Made by a program: the position numbers and the translations under genes
Source of the DNA: a virus
Direction: 5' to 3' (one strand)
Length of the DNA: 46,356 nt
IMG/VR virus record: IMGVR_UViG_3300020472_000052
Coordinates: 1-46,356 of that record
Part shown: positions 1 to 5,591 of the stretch, one piece after another
Layout: every line of letters starts with the position of its first letter
Position numbering within the stretch: position 1 is the stretch's first letter
Notes under the pieces: generated by a model
Database searches by the model: none
Told to the model about the DNA's origin: nothing
What the model saw: the letters and a program-made list of their open reading frames with translations, nothing else

Positions 1-1317
1 ACAGGAAGTCGCGCAGATTTAATGATCTTGGACGACATAGAGGTTCCTGGAAATTCCATGACGGAGTTAATGCGTGAGAAATTACTTCAACTCTGTACGG
101 AAGCGGAGTCAATTCTTACCCCCAAAAGTGATAGCCGTATTATGTATCTCGGGACTCCTCAGACTACTTTTACTGTTTATCGTAAGCTGGCAGAGCGTAA
201 TTACCGTCCGTTCGTTTGGCCCTCAAGATACCCAAGAAAATCAAAGCTTAGTCAATACGAAGGGCTCCTTGCCCCTCAAATAGTTGATGATCTTGAAAAC
301 GGTGCCTTGGATTGGGATTGTACAGACCCAGATAGATTTGATAATGACGACCTAGTAGAACGTGAAGCATCTATGGGTCGTTCTAACTATATGCTTCAGT
401 TCCAATTAGATACCTCCCTATCCGATGCTGAGAAATTCCCACTTAAGATGGCTGATCTTGTCATCACTAGTGTTAATCCCACTAAAGCTCCCGACTCCGT
501 TGTATGGTGCTCAGACCCATCAAACGTTATCAAAGATCTCCCAACAGTCGGACTCCCAGGGGATTATTTTTACTCTCCAATGCAGCTTGCTGGAGAATGG
601 ACCCCCTACTCCGAAACAATTTGTTCAATTGATCCCTCTGGACGAGGAACAGATGAGACAGCAGCAGCTTTCTTATCCCAAAAGAATGGGTTCCTATACT
701 TGCATGAAATGCGAGCTTACAGAGACGGATACTCAGACAACACCTTGTTGGATATACTTCGAGGATGTAGAAAATTTGGAGTTACCAAACTTGTAATTGA
801 AACTAACTTTGGTGATGGTATAGTATCTGAATTATTTAAAAAACATTTACAACAAACAGGACAAGCAATTGATATTGAAGAGGTACGTGCTAACGTTAGG
901 AAAGAAGATAGGATCATTGATAGCTTGGAGCCTGTTCTTAATCAACATCGTTTGGTTGTTAATAAAAGTGTCATTGATTGGGATTACAAATCTAATCCAG
1001 ACGCAGCTCCTGAGCTACGCTTGCTATACATGCTTTTCTATCAAATGTCCAGAATGTGTAGAGAGAAAGGAGCCGTTAAACATGATGACAGATTAGATTG
1101 CTTAGCACAAGGTGTACAATACTTTACAGATGCACTATCTATTAGTGCTGATGAAGCTATTAAAACTCGTAAGAGAGAAGAGTGGAATTCTTTATTAGAA
1201 GATTTTATAGATAGACCCCAAGCATCCGCTAATCATATGGTGTTTGGAATGAATAAAGATCAACGAGATCAAGCTAATGGACTTGAAGATGGTAAGTCAG
1301 TCCCCACCTGGTTTTAG
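1..1317 (+). CDS. terL: Terminase large subunit, 3' part (partial at window start)
   Basis: C-terminal part of the DNA-packaging motor (T7 gp19 family), which cuts concatemers and pumps DNA into the prohead. The frame is open from base 1, where it reads TGSRADLMILDDIE: the Walker B/ATPase region of T7-like terminases (LMILDD). The nuclease domain follows, with acidic clusters in CSIDPSGRGTDE, ETNFGDG and KHDDRLDCLAQ near the end, as in phage terminase RNase H-fold nucleases. The first ATG in frame is at 22, but that is not the real start, because the N-terminal half with the Walker A motif is at 45948-46356. The gene stops at 1317 and is followed by stacked hairpins. Family assignment is secure; the 5' end is cut by the window edge. 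Confidence 0.95.
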   Translation, partial: TGSRADLMILDDIEVPGNSMTELMREKLLQLCTEAESILTPKSDSRIMYLGTPQTTFTVYRKLAERNYRPFVWPSRYPRKSKLSQYEGLLAPQIVDDLENGALDWDCTDPDRFDNDDLVEREASMGRSNYMLQFQLDTSLSDAEKFPLKMADLVITSVNPTKAPDSVVWCSDPSNVIKDLPTVGLPGDYFYSPMQLAGEWTPYSETICSIDPSGRGTDETAAAFLSQKNGFLYLHEMRAYRDGYSDNTLLDILRGCRKFGVTKLVIETNFGDGIVSELFKKHLQQTGQAIDIEEVRANVRKEDRIIDSLEPVLNQHRLVVNKSVIDWDYKSNPDAAPELRLLYMLFYQMSRMCREKGAVKHDDRLDCLAQGVQYFTDALSISADEAIKTRKREEWNSLLEDFIDRPQASANHMVFGMNKDQRDQANGLEDGKSVPTWF

Positions 1318-1323
1318 CTTGAT

Positions 1324-1340
1324 CCCTGCCCTATACAGGG
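1324..1340 (+). other. Small hairpin after terL, part of a repeated 21-nt sequence
   Basis: CCCTG at 1324-1328 pairs with CAGGG at 1336-1340 around a 7-nt loop. The surrounding 21 nt (1320-1340) recur with one mismatch inside the RNA polymerase gene at 6862-6882. A second short stem, GAAGG/CCTTC, follows at 1345-1359. Function unknown; it may be RNA processing or part of a terminator complex. Confidence 0.5.
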
Positions 1341-1368
1341 GAAGGAAGGGTGGACCTTCTCCTCCAAG

Positions 1369-1406
1369 GGAGGAATCTCTGTCTTTCAGACATCAATTCC
1401 TCCTTT
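1369..1406 (+). terminator. Probable terminator hairpin downstream of terL
   Basis: GGAGGAAT at 1369-1376 pairs perfectly with ATTCCTCC at 1396-1403. A second stem, TGTCT/AGACA (1380-1392), is nested inside, and a short T run follows (1404-1406). It lies 52 nt after the terL stop, at the end of the late transcription unit. The T run is weak, so this could be a processing or mRNA-stabilising structure instead. Confidence 0.55.
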
Positions 1407-1480
1407 CTTAATACTTATATCCCCTATTCTACCACCATCTCAAAAAGAATATTTGGATATACATATTACACTTACTGGTA

Positions 1481-1633
1481 ATGAAGAAACATCAAATTAA
1501 ATCATCCTGGTATTATATCTTCTGGGGAGCTGCTACACTTTCTGTACTTATTGGACAATTACATGTAGGAAGTGGTTATAGTAGATTATCTAATACCTTA
1601 GAACTTCACCTTCTTAAAAATTGTAATGATTAA
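1481..1633 (+). CDS. Small membrane protein, 50 aa
   Basis: An ATG at 1481 opens a 50-residue protein with a short basic N-terminus (MKKHQIKSSW) and one hydrophobic stretch (YYIFWGAATLSVLIGQ), so a single-span membrane protein is expected. It resembles the short conserved membrane proteins with a WYYIFWG motif that I recall from marine cyanophages; no function is known to me. The stop overlaps the start of the next small gene (ATG at 1626), which suggests translational coupling. The length is below most gene callers' cut-offs, but the clean start, composition and tight packing support it. Confidence 0.65.
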   Translation: MKKHQIKSSWYYIFWGAATLSVLIGQLHVGSGYSRLSNTLELHLLKNCND

Positions 1634-1778
1634 AGAAGAAGTAGGTGATATAGTCTTAAACGCATTACTTATATCTTCTCATGATACAGATTACCTAATG
1701 CAGAAACCTGACGGTACTAAATACATAGTTAAAGTCCGTAAAGGTAATAATAAAACAATTTTAAAATATGATTCATAA
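1626..1778 (+). CDS. Hypothetical protein, 50 aa
   Basis: Soluble, charged 50-residue protein (MIKEEVGDIV... KYDS). It overlaps the preceding small membrane-protein gene by 8 nt and the thyX start by 11 nt, so three genes form a tightly coupled chain. No domain recognised. The segment QKPDGTKYIVKVRKG looks like a small beta-hairpin. Support comes only from the packing and an uninterrupted frame. Confidence 0.5.
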   Translation: MIKEEVGDIVLNALLISSHDTDYLMQKPDGTKYIVKVRKGNNKTILKYDS

Positions 1779-2415
1779 CGCTTCCGTAATCCATCATACG
1801 AAAGATGGTGATGACTTAATAGCTCACATGGCTAGAGTGTCCAACCCAGCTGGCCAAGAAAAAGCGAGCGAAGCGAGCGGCTTAATAGGTTACTTAATTA
1901 AACATGGACATTGGTCACCCTTTGAAATGGTTAATATGTGTGTGGAGATTAATACTACACGCTCTATAGCAGCTCAAATACTTAGACATAGGTCGTTTAG
2001 CTTTCAAGAGTTCTCTCAACGGTACTCTACTGTTACAGATCTAGGCTTACCTATACTTCCAGAGCTTAGAAGACAAGATACGAAGAATAGACAGAACAGT
2101 ATTGATGATATTGACCATCATGATCAACAAGTGTGGTTGAAGATGATAGATAAACACTTTAAACAAGGTATGGACCTGTATTCTAATATGATAGAAGCGG
2201 GGATAGCTAAGGAATGTGCAAGAGAGGTACTTCCAATGGCTTCAGTGAGTCGATTATACATGAATGGTACATTGAGGTCATGGATACATTACTGTAAGCT
2301 TAGAGGAGCAGAGGGGACTCAATCAGAGCATCGTAAGATTGCTATGGAGATTAAGAAGTTGATTAGAGAGTGTTTCCCTAAAACCTATATCGCAGCGTCT
2401 TATTATATGTCTTAA
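1768..2415 (+). CDS. thyX: Flavin-dependent thymidylate synthase
   Basis: Makes dTMP from dUMP using FAD, NADPH and methylene-tetrahydrofolate, supplying thymidylate for phage replication. The 215-aa length fits the ThyX family. The signature RHRxxSxxExSxR is present as RHRSFSFQEFSQR near residue 73, and HWSPFEM, typical of the N-terminal FAD/dUMP region, lies just upstream. Further on, ARVSNPAGQ precedes a loop encoded by GC-rich codons (ASEASG), where a 20-nt repeat element sits (1863-1882). The C-terminal LPMA...LYMNGTLRSWIHY is also typical. It occupies the slot after terL where several cyanopodoviruses carry other auxiliary genes. Start ATG 1768 overlaps the previous gene. Confidence 0.95.
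   Translation: MIHNASVIHHTKDGDDLIAHMARVSNPAGQEKASEASGLIGYLIKHGHWSPFEMVNMCVEINTTRSIAAQILRHRSFSFQEFSQRYSTVTDLGLPILPELRRQDTKNRQNSIDDIDHHDQQVWLKMIDKHFKQGMDLYSNMIEAGIAKECAREVLPMASVSRLYMNGTLRSWIHYCKLRGAEGTQSEHRKIAMEIKKLIRECFPKTYIAASYYMS
1863..1882 (+). repeat. GC-rich 20-nt repeat, copy 1 (inside thyX)
   Basis: AGCGAGCGAAGCGAGCGGCT, itself built from the direct repeat GCGAGC. It is the exact reverse complement of 2531-2550 and sits in a surface-loop position of ThyX. It is much more GC-rich than its AT-rich surroundings. Confidence 0.85.
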
Positions 2416-2466
2416 AATTTTGACAAAAATTAGTGAAGCCTATTAACGTTATTACAGCGACGGTGA

Positions 2467-2495
2467 ACCCCCCAAGGGGGTGTCCGAGTTGGGAC
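2467..2495 (+). other. Two consecutive GC-rich hairpins
   Basis: ACCCCC (2467-2472) pairs with GGGGGT (2476-2481) around a 3-nt loop. Directly after it GTCC (2482-2485) pairs with GGAC (2492-2495). There is no T run, so a classical intrinsic terminator is unlikely; an RNA 5'/3' structure or protein-binding site fits better. Confidence 0.55.
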
Positions 2496-2498
2496 GGT

Positions 2499-2517
2499 GA
2501 GAATGATTATCATTCCC
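2499..2517. promoter_or_regulatory. Fur-box-like palindrome
   Basis: GAGAATGATTATCATTCCC matches the classical 19-bp Fur consensus at 15 of 19 positions. Its core GAATGATTATCATTC is a perfect 7-1-7 inverted repeat. It lies about 225 nt upstream of the -35 of the first early promoter. The palindrome is seen directly; binding by the host ferric-uptake regulator is only an inference. Confidence 0.4.
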
Positions 2518-2530
2518 AAGGATGATTTAG

Positions 2531-2550
2531 AGCCGCTCGCTTCGCTCGCT
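2531..2550 (-). repeat. GC-rich 20-nt repeat, copy 2 (inverted)
   Basis: Exact reverse complement of 1863-1882, about 650 nt away and outside any gene. The pair could fold into a long-range stem or could mark a small mobile repeat. Confidence 0.85.
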
Positions 2551-2719
2551 CGTTGACACATAGCAGCAGGATTGCACATGTTATATGTTATTAACCGCGC
2601 AACCTTAGCGAGGAGGCGAAGCCGACGAGCGGCAGTCTCATTAATCTCAGTATCAACGCGTCGCGATCTGTTGCCTTATGTAATACATAGTGATGCACAC
2701 TAAATAACATTGTAACTAA

Positions 2720-2771
2720 GTGTGTCGGTTTGCTTATATCGCTTGTGTTATCCGTTGATCCATGGTATGAT
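2720..2771 (+). promoter_or_regulatory. Early host-type promoter P1 (in a 52-nt repeat)
   Basis: -35 TTGTGT at 2743-2748, a 17-nt spacer, and -10 TATGAT at 2766-2771: a good sigma70 layout. The whole 52-nt block (GTGTGTCGGTT ... ATCCATGGTATGAT) recurs without gaps at 3165-3216. It stands just upstream of the first early gene (ATG 2795) and is probably recognised by host RNA polymerase at the start of infection. Confidence 0.75.
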
Positions 2772-2794
2772 ATGTATATACAAATGAATGAGGT

Positions 2795-2962
2795 ATGATG
2801 TTATTAAACAAGAAACAATTGGTTGAATCATTATTACAATTAGTGCAAGGTGATTACAATTTATTAAATGATATAATGAATGAGTATGTTAATTCAATTG
2901 ATAATAAAAGATTCGATGAATTAGAAGAGTATGTTAACTCTAACCTTAACGAACTTATCTAA
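2795..2962 (+). CDS. Hypothetical early protein, 55 aa
   Basis: First gene after early promoter P1. Small acidic protein (MMLLNKKQLVESLLQLVQGD at the N-terminus, then repeated EYVNS segments), probably helical. No family recognised. Start could be ATG 2795 or 2798. In T7-like phages this position encodes host-takeover proteins, so an anti-host role is possible but unproven. Confidence 0.55.
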   Translation: MMLLNKKQLVESLLQLVQGDYNLLNDIMNEYVNSIDNKRFDELEEYVNSNLNELI

Positions 2963-2993
2963 CAACAAAGCACACCTTATTTAAATTATTATT

Positions 2994-3149
2994 ATGTTAA
3001 ACTATCTTGAACAATATGGAGTATCAAAAGGATACTCAGTGCGTGAATTACACGAGACTAAGAATACTCACAGTCAAGAGTATCCAGATCGTTATGATAC
3101 ATATGATGAGTATCTTAATGCTCTACATGATTACTTAAATGGAATGTAA
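2994..3149 (+). CDS. Hypothetical early protein, 51 aa
   Basis: Tyr- and acid-rich 51-residue protein (MLNYLEQYGVSKGYSVRELH...) with no recognised domain. The codons ACT CAC AGT CAA inside it carry the first copy of the TTCACAGTCA-type element (3067-3076, with C in place of the first T). It lies between early promoters P1 and P2, so it could be read from P1 only. Confidence 0.5.
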   Translation: MLNYLEQYGVSKGYSVRELHETKNTHSQEYPDRYDTYDEYLNALHDYLNGM

Positions 3150-3164
3150 TTCATTTATTACAGA

Positions 3165-3216
3165 GTGTGTCGGTTCACTGATATTGCTTGTGTTCCGCTC
3201 TCATCCATGGTATGAT
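3165..3216 (+). promoter_or_regulatory. Early host-type promoter P2 (second copy of the 52-nt repeat)
   Basis: -35 TTGTGT at 3188-3193, a 17-nt spacer, and -10 TATGAT at 3211-3216. It aligns end to end with 2720-2771 without gaps; changes lie mostly in the spacer and between the conserved blocks GTGTGTCGGTT, GCTTGTGTT and ATCCATGGTATGAT. It precedes the gene at 3261. Confidence 0.75.
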
Positions 3217-3260
3217 TAATACATAATCAAAAGTTCATTCAACTTCCATCTAATTTAATT

Positions 3261-3467
3261 ATGTTTGATAAACAATTGCATCCAATGTATAATGATTCAG
3301 TATTAATGAATTGTCATGCATTAGCAGACGAAGCAATCAACAACGTTCTTAAAAGAGCACAACAAGATAACTTCGTATTCAAGAATGTATCACAAGATCA
3401 TATAACTGTTGATGAGTTTATTTGTGATGAGCATCTTGATAACTACGGTGAAGAGTTTGGTTGGTAA
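3261..3467 (+). CDS. Hypothetical early protein, 68 aa
   Basis: First gene after promoter P2 (44 nt from the -10). Acidic 68-aa protein (MFDKQLHPMYNDSVLMNCHA... EEFGW), predicted mostly helical, no known domain seen. A long imperfect hairpin (3484-3544) follows its stop. Confidence 0.6.
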   Translation: MFDKQLHPMYNDSVLMNCHALADEAINNVLKRAQQDNFVFKNVSQDHITVDEFICDEHLDNYGEEFGW

Positions 3468-3483
3468 CTAACTCTTACTGTTA

Positions 3484-3544
3484 GATTCTTTCTTTATAAC
3501 ATTCACAGTGAAAGTATTGCTGAGTATGTTATAACGAAGGATTC
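3484..3544 (+). other. Long imperfect hairpin with a TTCACAGTGAA palindrome
   Basis: Bases 3484-3502 and 3526-3544 pair over 19 positions with two mismatches and one G-U, including the perfect block TTATAACAT/ATGTTATAA. The loop side holds TTCACAGTGAA (3502-3512), a fully palindromic version of the dispersed element. It lies between two early genes with no T run, so it resembles an RNase III-type processing site more than a terminator. Confidence 0.6.
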
Positions 3545-3577
3545 AATAATTTCCTTCAACCTTAACAATTATTATTT

Positions 3578-3895
3578 ATGTTTTCTATGTTAATTACTGT
3601 TCCTAATCGCACTTCAACTGCAATCAAAACATTACAAGTTGATGCTTTAAACTCTCAAGCTTATGTAACATTCAAGAATGGTAATTCATATGCTTATGGT
3701 AATGTATCCAAGCGTGCAATCGTTAATGTTCTATTTAATCCTGATGTAAGTCTTGGTTTCTGGGTTAACAACAACCTTGTGCAATCTGAAAGAACTGAAG
3801 TATTAAATGGTGATGAGTTTGACTATAAAGCTATTACATCAACACCATACTTAAAAGAGTTAGAAACTAAGGTAGAACTACCACAGTTTGTATAA
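3578..3895 (+). CDS. KTSC-like small protein, 105 aa
   Basis: Early protein whose central part (QAYVTFKNGNSYAYGNVSKR, then a segment ending LGFWVNN) resembles the KTSC fold: a small beta-rich domain built around an F/V-x-N-G-x-x-Y-x-Y strand pair, found in phages and bacteria and of unclear function (a lysyl-tRNA synthetase-associated or nucleic-acid-binding role has been suggested). Start ATG 3578; a second ATG at 3587 is possible. It is followed directly by the tRNA gene. Domain assignment is by eye and tentative. Confidence 0.6.
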   Translation: MFSMLITVPNRTSTAIKTLQVDALNSQAYVTFKNGNSYAYGNVSKRAIVNVLFNPDVSLGFWVNNNLVQSERTEVLNGDEFDYKAITSTPYLKELETKVELPQFV

Positions 3896-3934
3896 CTTTA
3901 TCTAATCTAATTGACTCTTCATTGAGTCTTTCCT

Positions 3935-4006
3935 GATCCTATAGATTAACGGTTAAATCATGTCACTGTCACTGACAAGATAAGGGTTCAATTCCCTTTA
4001 GGATCG
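3935..4006 (+). tRNA. tRNA-Asp (GUC anticodon)
   Basis: A complete 72-nt cloverleaf. Acceptor stem GATCCTA (3935-3941) pairs perfectly with TAGGATC (3999-4005). D stem GATT/AATC (3944-3947, 3956-3959). Anticodon stem TGTCA/TGACA around loop CTGTCAC with anticodon GTC at 3968-3970. T stem AAGGG/CCCTT with loop TTCAATT. The discriminator base is G (4006), the aspartate identity base. No CCA is encoded. There is no intron and no arm is missing, so it should be functional. Confidence 0.93.
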
Positions 4007-4007
4007 T

Positions 4008-4023
4008 TGACACTTCGGTGTCA
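4008..4023 (+). terminator. UUCG hairpin just after the tRNA
   Basis: TGACAC (4008-4013), loop TTCG, GTGTCA (4018-4023): a perfect 6-bp stem capped by the very stable UUCG tetraloop, one base after the tRNA discriminator. It lacks a T run, so it may act as a tRNA 3'-processing guide or weak terminator. Confidence 0.6.
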
Positions 4024-4035
4024 TTGTTAACATTA

Positions 4036-4045
4036 TTCACAGTCA
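4036..4045 (+). promoter_or_regulatory. TTCACAGTCA element upstream of the 125-aa early gene
   Basis: Exact copy ending 6 nt before ATG 4052, in the position where a ribosome-binding site would be expected; no Shine-Dalgarno sequence is visible there. Confidence 0.5.
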
Positions 4046-4051
4046 AATCCT

Positions 4052-4429
4052 ATGAGTCAAACTGCATTTGAATCCGTTCAATTTTCATATGATATTGACA
4101 CTCTAAAAGAGATTGTCGAACATGGTTGTTCATCAGGTGTTGCACATCAGCACATCTATTACTCTGATACTATTAAATTCTTCGATAACTACGAAGATGA
4201 AATAATTGAATACATCGCTGATACTTTAGGTGAATACAATGAAGAGTTATGGTATAACAATCCATGTAATATAATAGGGTATAAGAATGACACAGTATGG
4301 TGCTTTGTTGAACTTGTAGCATCACAATTAGTTGGTGAATATGAGGATACAACATGTGAAGAACTATCTGAAGAATCTTATGAGATCTTAACAGGTAATG
4401 AAGCAATTCAGGAGTTAATGTCAGCATGA
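4052..4429 (+). CDS. Hypothetical protein, 125 aa (phage 'HGCSSG' family)
   Basis: Early acidic protein. The segment EHGCSSGVAHQHIYYSDTI followed by FFDNYEDEI is a signature I recall from a widespread family of small phage proteins (DUF7222-like) in which a Gly-Cys turn precedes a YY-x-x-T and acidic helix; function unknown. The C-terminus is strongly acidic (ELSEESYEILTGNEAIQELM). Start ATG 4052 follows a TTCACAGTCA element by 6 nt. The stop overlaps the start of a 25-codon frame (ATG 4426). Confidence 0.7.
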   Translation: MSQTAFESVQFSYDIDTLKEIVEHGCSSGVAHQHIYYSDTIKFFDNYEDEIIEYIADTLGEYNEELWYNNPCNIIGYKNDTVWCFVELVASQLVGEYEDTTCEELSEESYEILTGNEAIQELMSA

Positions 4430-4503
4430 CAACTCTAATCGTATGGGTATGTTTAAGCATACTCATTTTCATTATCTTAAAGAATACAATCAACCACGCT
4501 TAA
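4426..4503 (+). CDS. Possible 25-aa membrane peptide
   Basis: Tiny frame overlapping the previous stop as ATGA. It encodes a single hydrophobic helix (IVWVCLSILIFIILK) with a polar tail, the shape of a one-span membrane peptide. The overlap and the hydrophobic pattern are the only support. Confidence 0.35.
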   Translation: MTTLIVWVCLSILIFIILKNTINHA

Positions 4504-4507
4504 TTCT

Positions 4508-4642
4508 ATGCTTAAATATTCACAGTGTAAAACGTATATAGATAGTAATAAGTTAAATAAAATATATAGCATAGTAACTAAACCTAAACAGAAGAATTAT
4601 ACACCAATTCGTAAACATTACAACGTTCACTTATTCGGTTAA
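4508..4642 (+). CDS. Hypothetical basic protein, 44 aa
   Basis: Small basic protein (MLKYSQCKTYIDSNKLNKIY... HLFG) in the gap between two better-supported early genes. The TTCACAGTGT copy at 4519 lies in its first codons (TAT TCA CAG TGT). No family recognised. Confidence 0.4.
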   Translation: MLKYSQCKTYIDSNKLNKIYSIVTKPKQKNYTPIRKHYNVHLFG

Positions 4643-4648
4643 CTAACA

Positions 4649-4957
4649 ATGAGCCACCCTAATCAACCTGAATACTTCACACTATCAACGATATGTGAGT
4701 ATGACGGATCATCAACAACACTTGGAATCTATGAAAACATTGATGCTGTCATGTATAGAATCAAACGATGTTATATAACTTGCGGTGATCAATTCCGTAT
4801 TGAATGTTTTCACTTAGGAACTAAAGAAGGAGAAGCAGAGTTATATACAGAACAGACAGTTAATAGAGTTAAGTATAAGAAAGAAGAAGCAGAAAAGGAA
4901 GCAAAGTTAAAAGAATATGAACTATTAAAGAATGGAGAAGATAACAATGAAATATAA
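4649..4957 (+). CDS. Hypothetical protein, 102 aa
   Basis: Early protein with an N-terminal folded part (YFTLSTICEYDGSSTTLGIY then IECFHLGTKEGEAELY) and a highly charged Lys/Glu helix at the C-terminus (KKEEAEKEAKLKEYELLK), likely coiled coil. No known domain. Its stop overlaps the next small gene (ATG 4947). Confidence 0.6.
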   Translation: MSHPNQPEYFTLSTICEYDGSSTTLGIYENIDAVMYRIKRCYITCGDQFRIECFHLGTKEGEAELYTEQTVNRVKYKKEEAEKEAKLKEYELLKNGEDNNEI

Positions 4958-5096
4958 ATATCCATGTTCTTTTGAAATTAACTTAACATTAGAAGATAAA
5001 GACGTTGAACATCTATTATCATTACTAGATGAATATCCACAAGATAGTAAAGAGTATGCAATTAGAGAAGAGATCTTCTTACAAACCTATGAGTAA
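4947..5096 (+). CDS. Hypothetical protein, 49 aa
   Basis: Acidic small protein (MKYKYPCSFEINLTLEDKDV...) overlapping the preceding gene by 11 nt. The stop TAA at 5094-5096 abuts the TTCACAGTGA element at 5097, which itself runs into the GTG start of the next gene. No family recognised. Confidence 0.45.
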   Translation: MKYKYPCSFEINLTLEDKDVEHLLSLLDEYPQDSKEYAIREEIFLQTYE

Positions 5097-5102
5097 TTCA
5101 CA

Positions 5103-5291
5103 GTGAAACAGTATCAAATTACATTAAAGATTAAAACCGCTATCTTACCTAAAGATATCATATGGTTTGTAACACAAAAGCTAAAAGGTGTGCTACCTAT
5201 AATATCAATTAACTATGAAGTTATAGAAGATAGAGATACATCAGTTGAACATCATGGAGGAATTGATGATAACACCAAATTGGAAACATAA
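5103..5291 (+). CDS. Hypothetical protein, 62 aa (GTG start)
   Basis: The start codon is GTG at 5103, and it lies inside the palindromic element TTCACAGTGAA (5097-5107). The protein begins KQYQITLKIKTAILPKDIIW, a beta-strand plus helix pattern, and ends in a charged tail. No domain known to me. Confidence 0.45.
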   Translation: MKQYQITLKIKTAILPKDIIWFVTQKLKGVLPIISINYEVIEDRDTSVEHHGGIDDNTKLET

Positions 5292-5388
5292 CTCTGGAAA
5301 GTATCTTAAACCCAAGTTAAAACCTGTTGCTATTAGACACTCTAAAGCAAGATTAAAGGCACTAATTAACAAATTAAAAGCTAATTAG
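5266..5388 (+). CDS. Hypothetical basic protein, 40 aa
   Basis: Strongly basic peptide (MITPNWKHNSGKYLKPKLKP... KLKAN) overlapping the end of the previous gene by 26 nt. It could bind nucleic acid, but nothing proves this. Low confidence because of its length. Confidence 0.35.
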   Translation: MITPNWKHNSGKYLKPKLKPVAIRHSKARLKALINKLKAN

Positions 5389-5405
5389 TGTCTCTTTTAT
5401 AACCA

Positions 5406-5415
5406 TTCACAGTCA
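5406..5415 (+). promoter_or_regulatory. TTCACAGTCA element in an early intergenic gap
   Basis: Exact copy 17 nt before ATG 5433. A second copy (ATCACAGTCA, 5440-5449) lies only 34 nt downstream inside the first codons of that gene, the closest-spaced pair in the window. Confidence 0.5.
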
Positions 5416-5432
5416 CTATTTCAAGGACGCTC

Positions 5433-5591
5433 ATGTTTAATCACAGTCACACAAAATATATGTGTACTCTTGAAAGTGGTAGAACTTTTGTTCTTTCAAT
5501 GCCTACCAATGATTCAATAGAGGCAGCATATGAAGCTTTTGAAGAAGCTGCATTAATGGATGATTATTTAACTGATCTTATTAAATTATGA
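5433..5591 (+). CDS. Hypothetical protein, 52 aa
   Basis: Small acidic protein (MFNHSHTKYMCTLESGRTFV... LTDLIKL) with a beta-rich first half and a helical acidic C-terminus. Its stop overlaps the start of the next gene as ATGA (5588-5591), so the two are probably translationally coupled. Confidence 0.5.
   Translation: MFNHSHTKYMCTLESGRTFVLSMPTNDSIEAAYEAFEEAALMDDYLTDLIKL

Larger units (their letters stand above)
2416..2742. other. Gene-free structured region between thyX and the early genes
   Basis: I see no credible open frame here. The stretch is GC-richer than the flanking genes and is full of short structures: a TTGACA hexamer at 2420-2425 without a convincing -10 partner, an 8-nt direct repeat GACGGTGA (2459-2466 and 2493-2500), hairpins at 2467-2495, a Fur-box-like palindrome at 2499-2517, the inverted copy of the thyX repeat at 2531-2550, and a degenerate GCGAGGAGGCGAAGCCGACGAG element around 2608-2631. 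It ends in the first early promoter. Confidence 0.7.

Noticed and set aside
2420-2446. TTGACA (2420-2425) with TATTAA (2441-2446) as a promoter downstream of thyX.
   Set aside because: The spacer is only 15 nt and no better -10 lies at 16-18 nt; noted as part of the gene-free region only.
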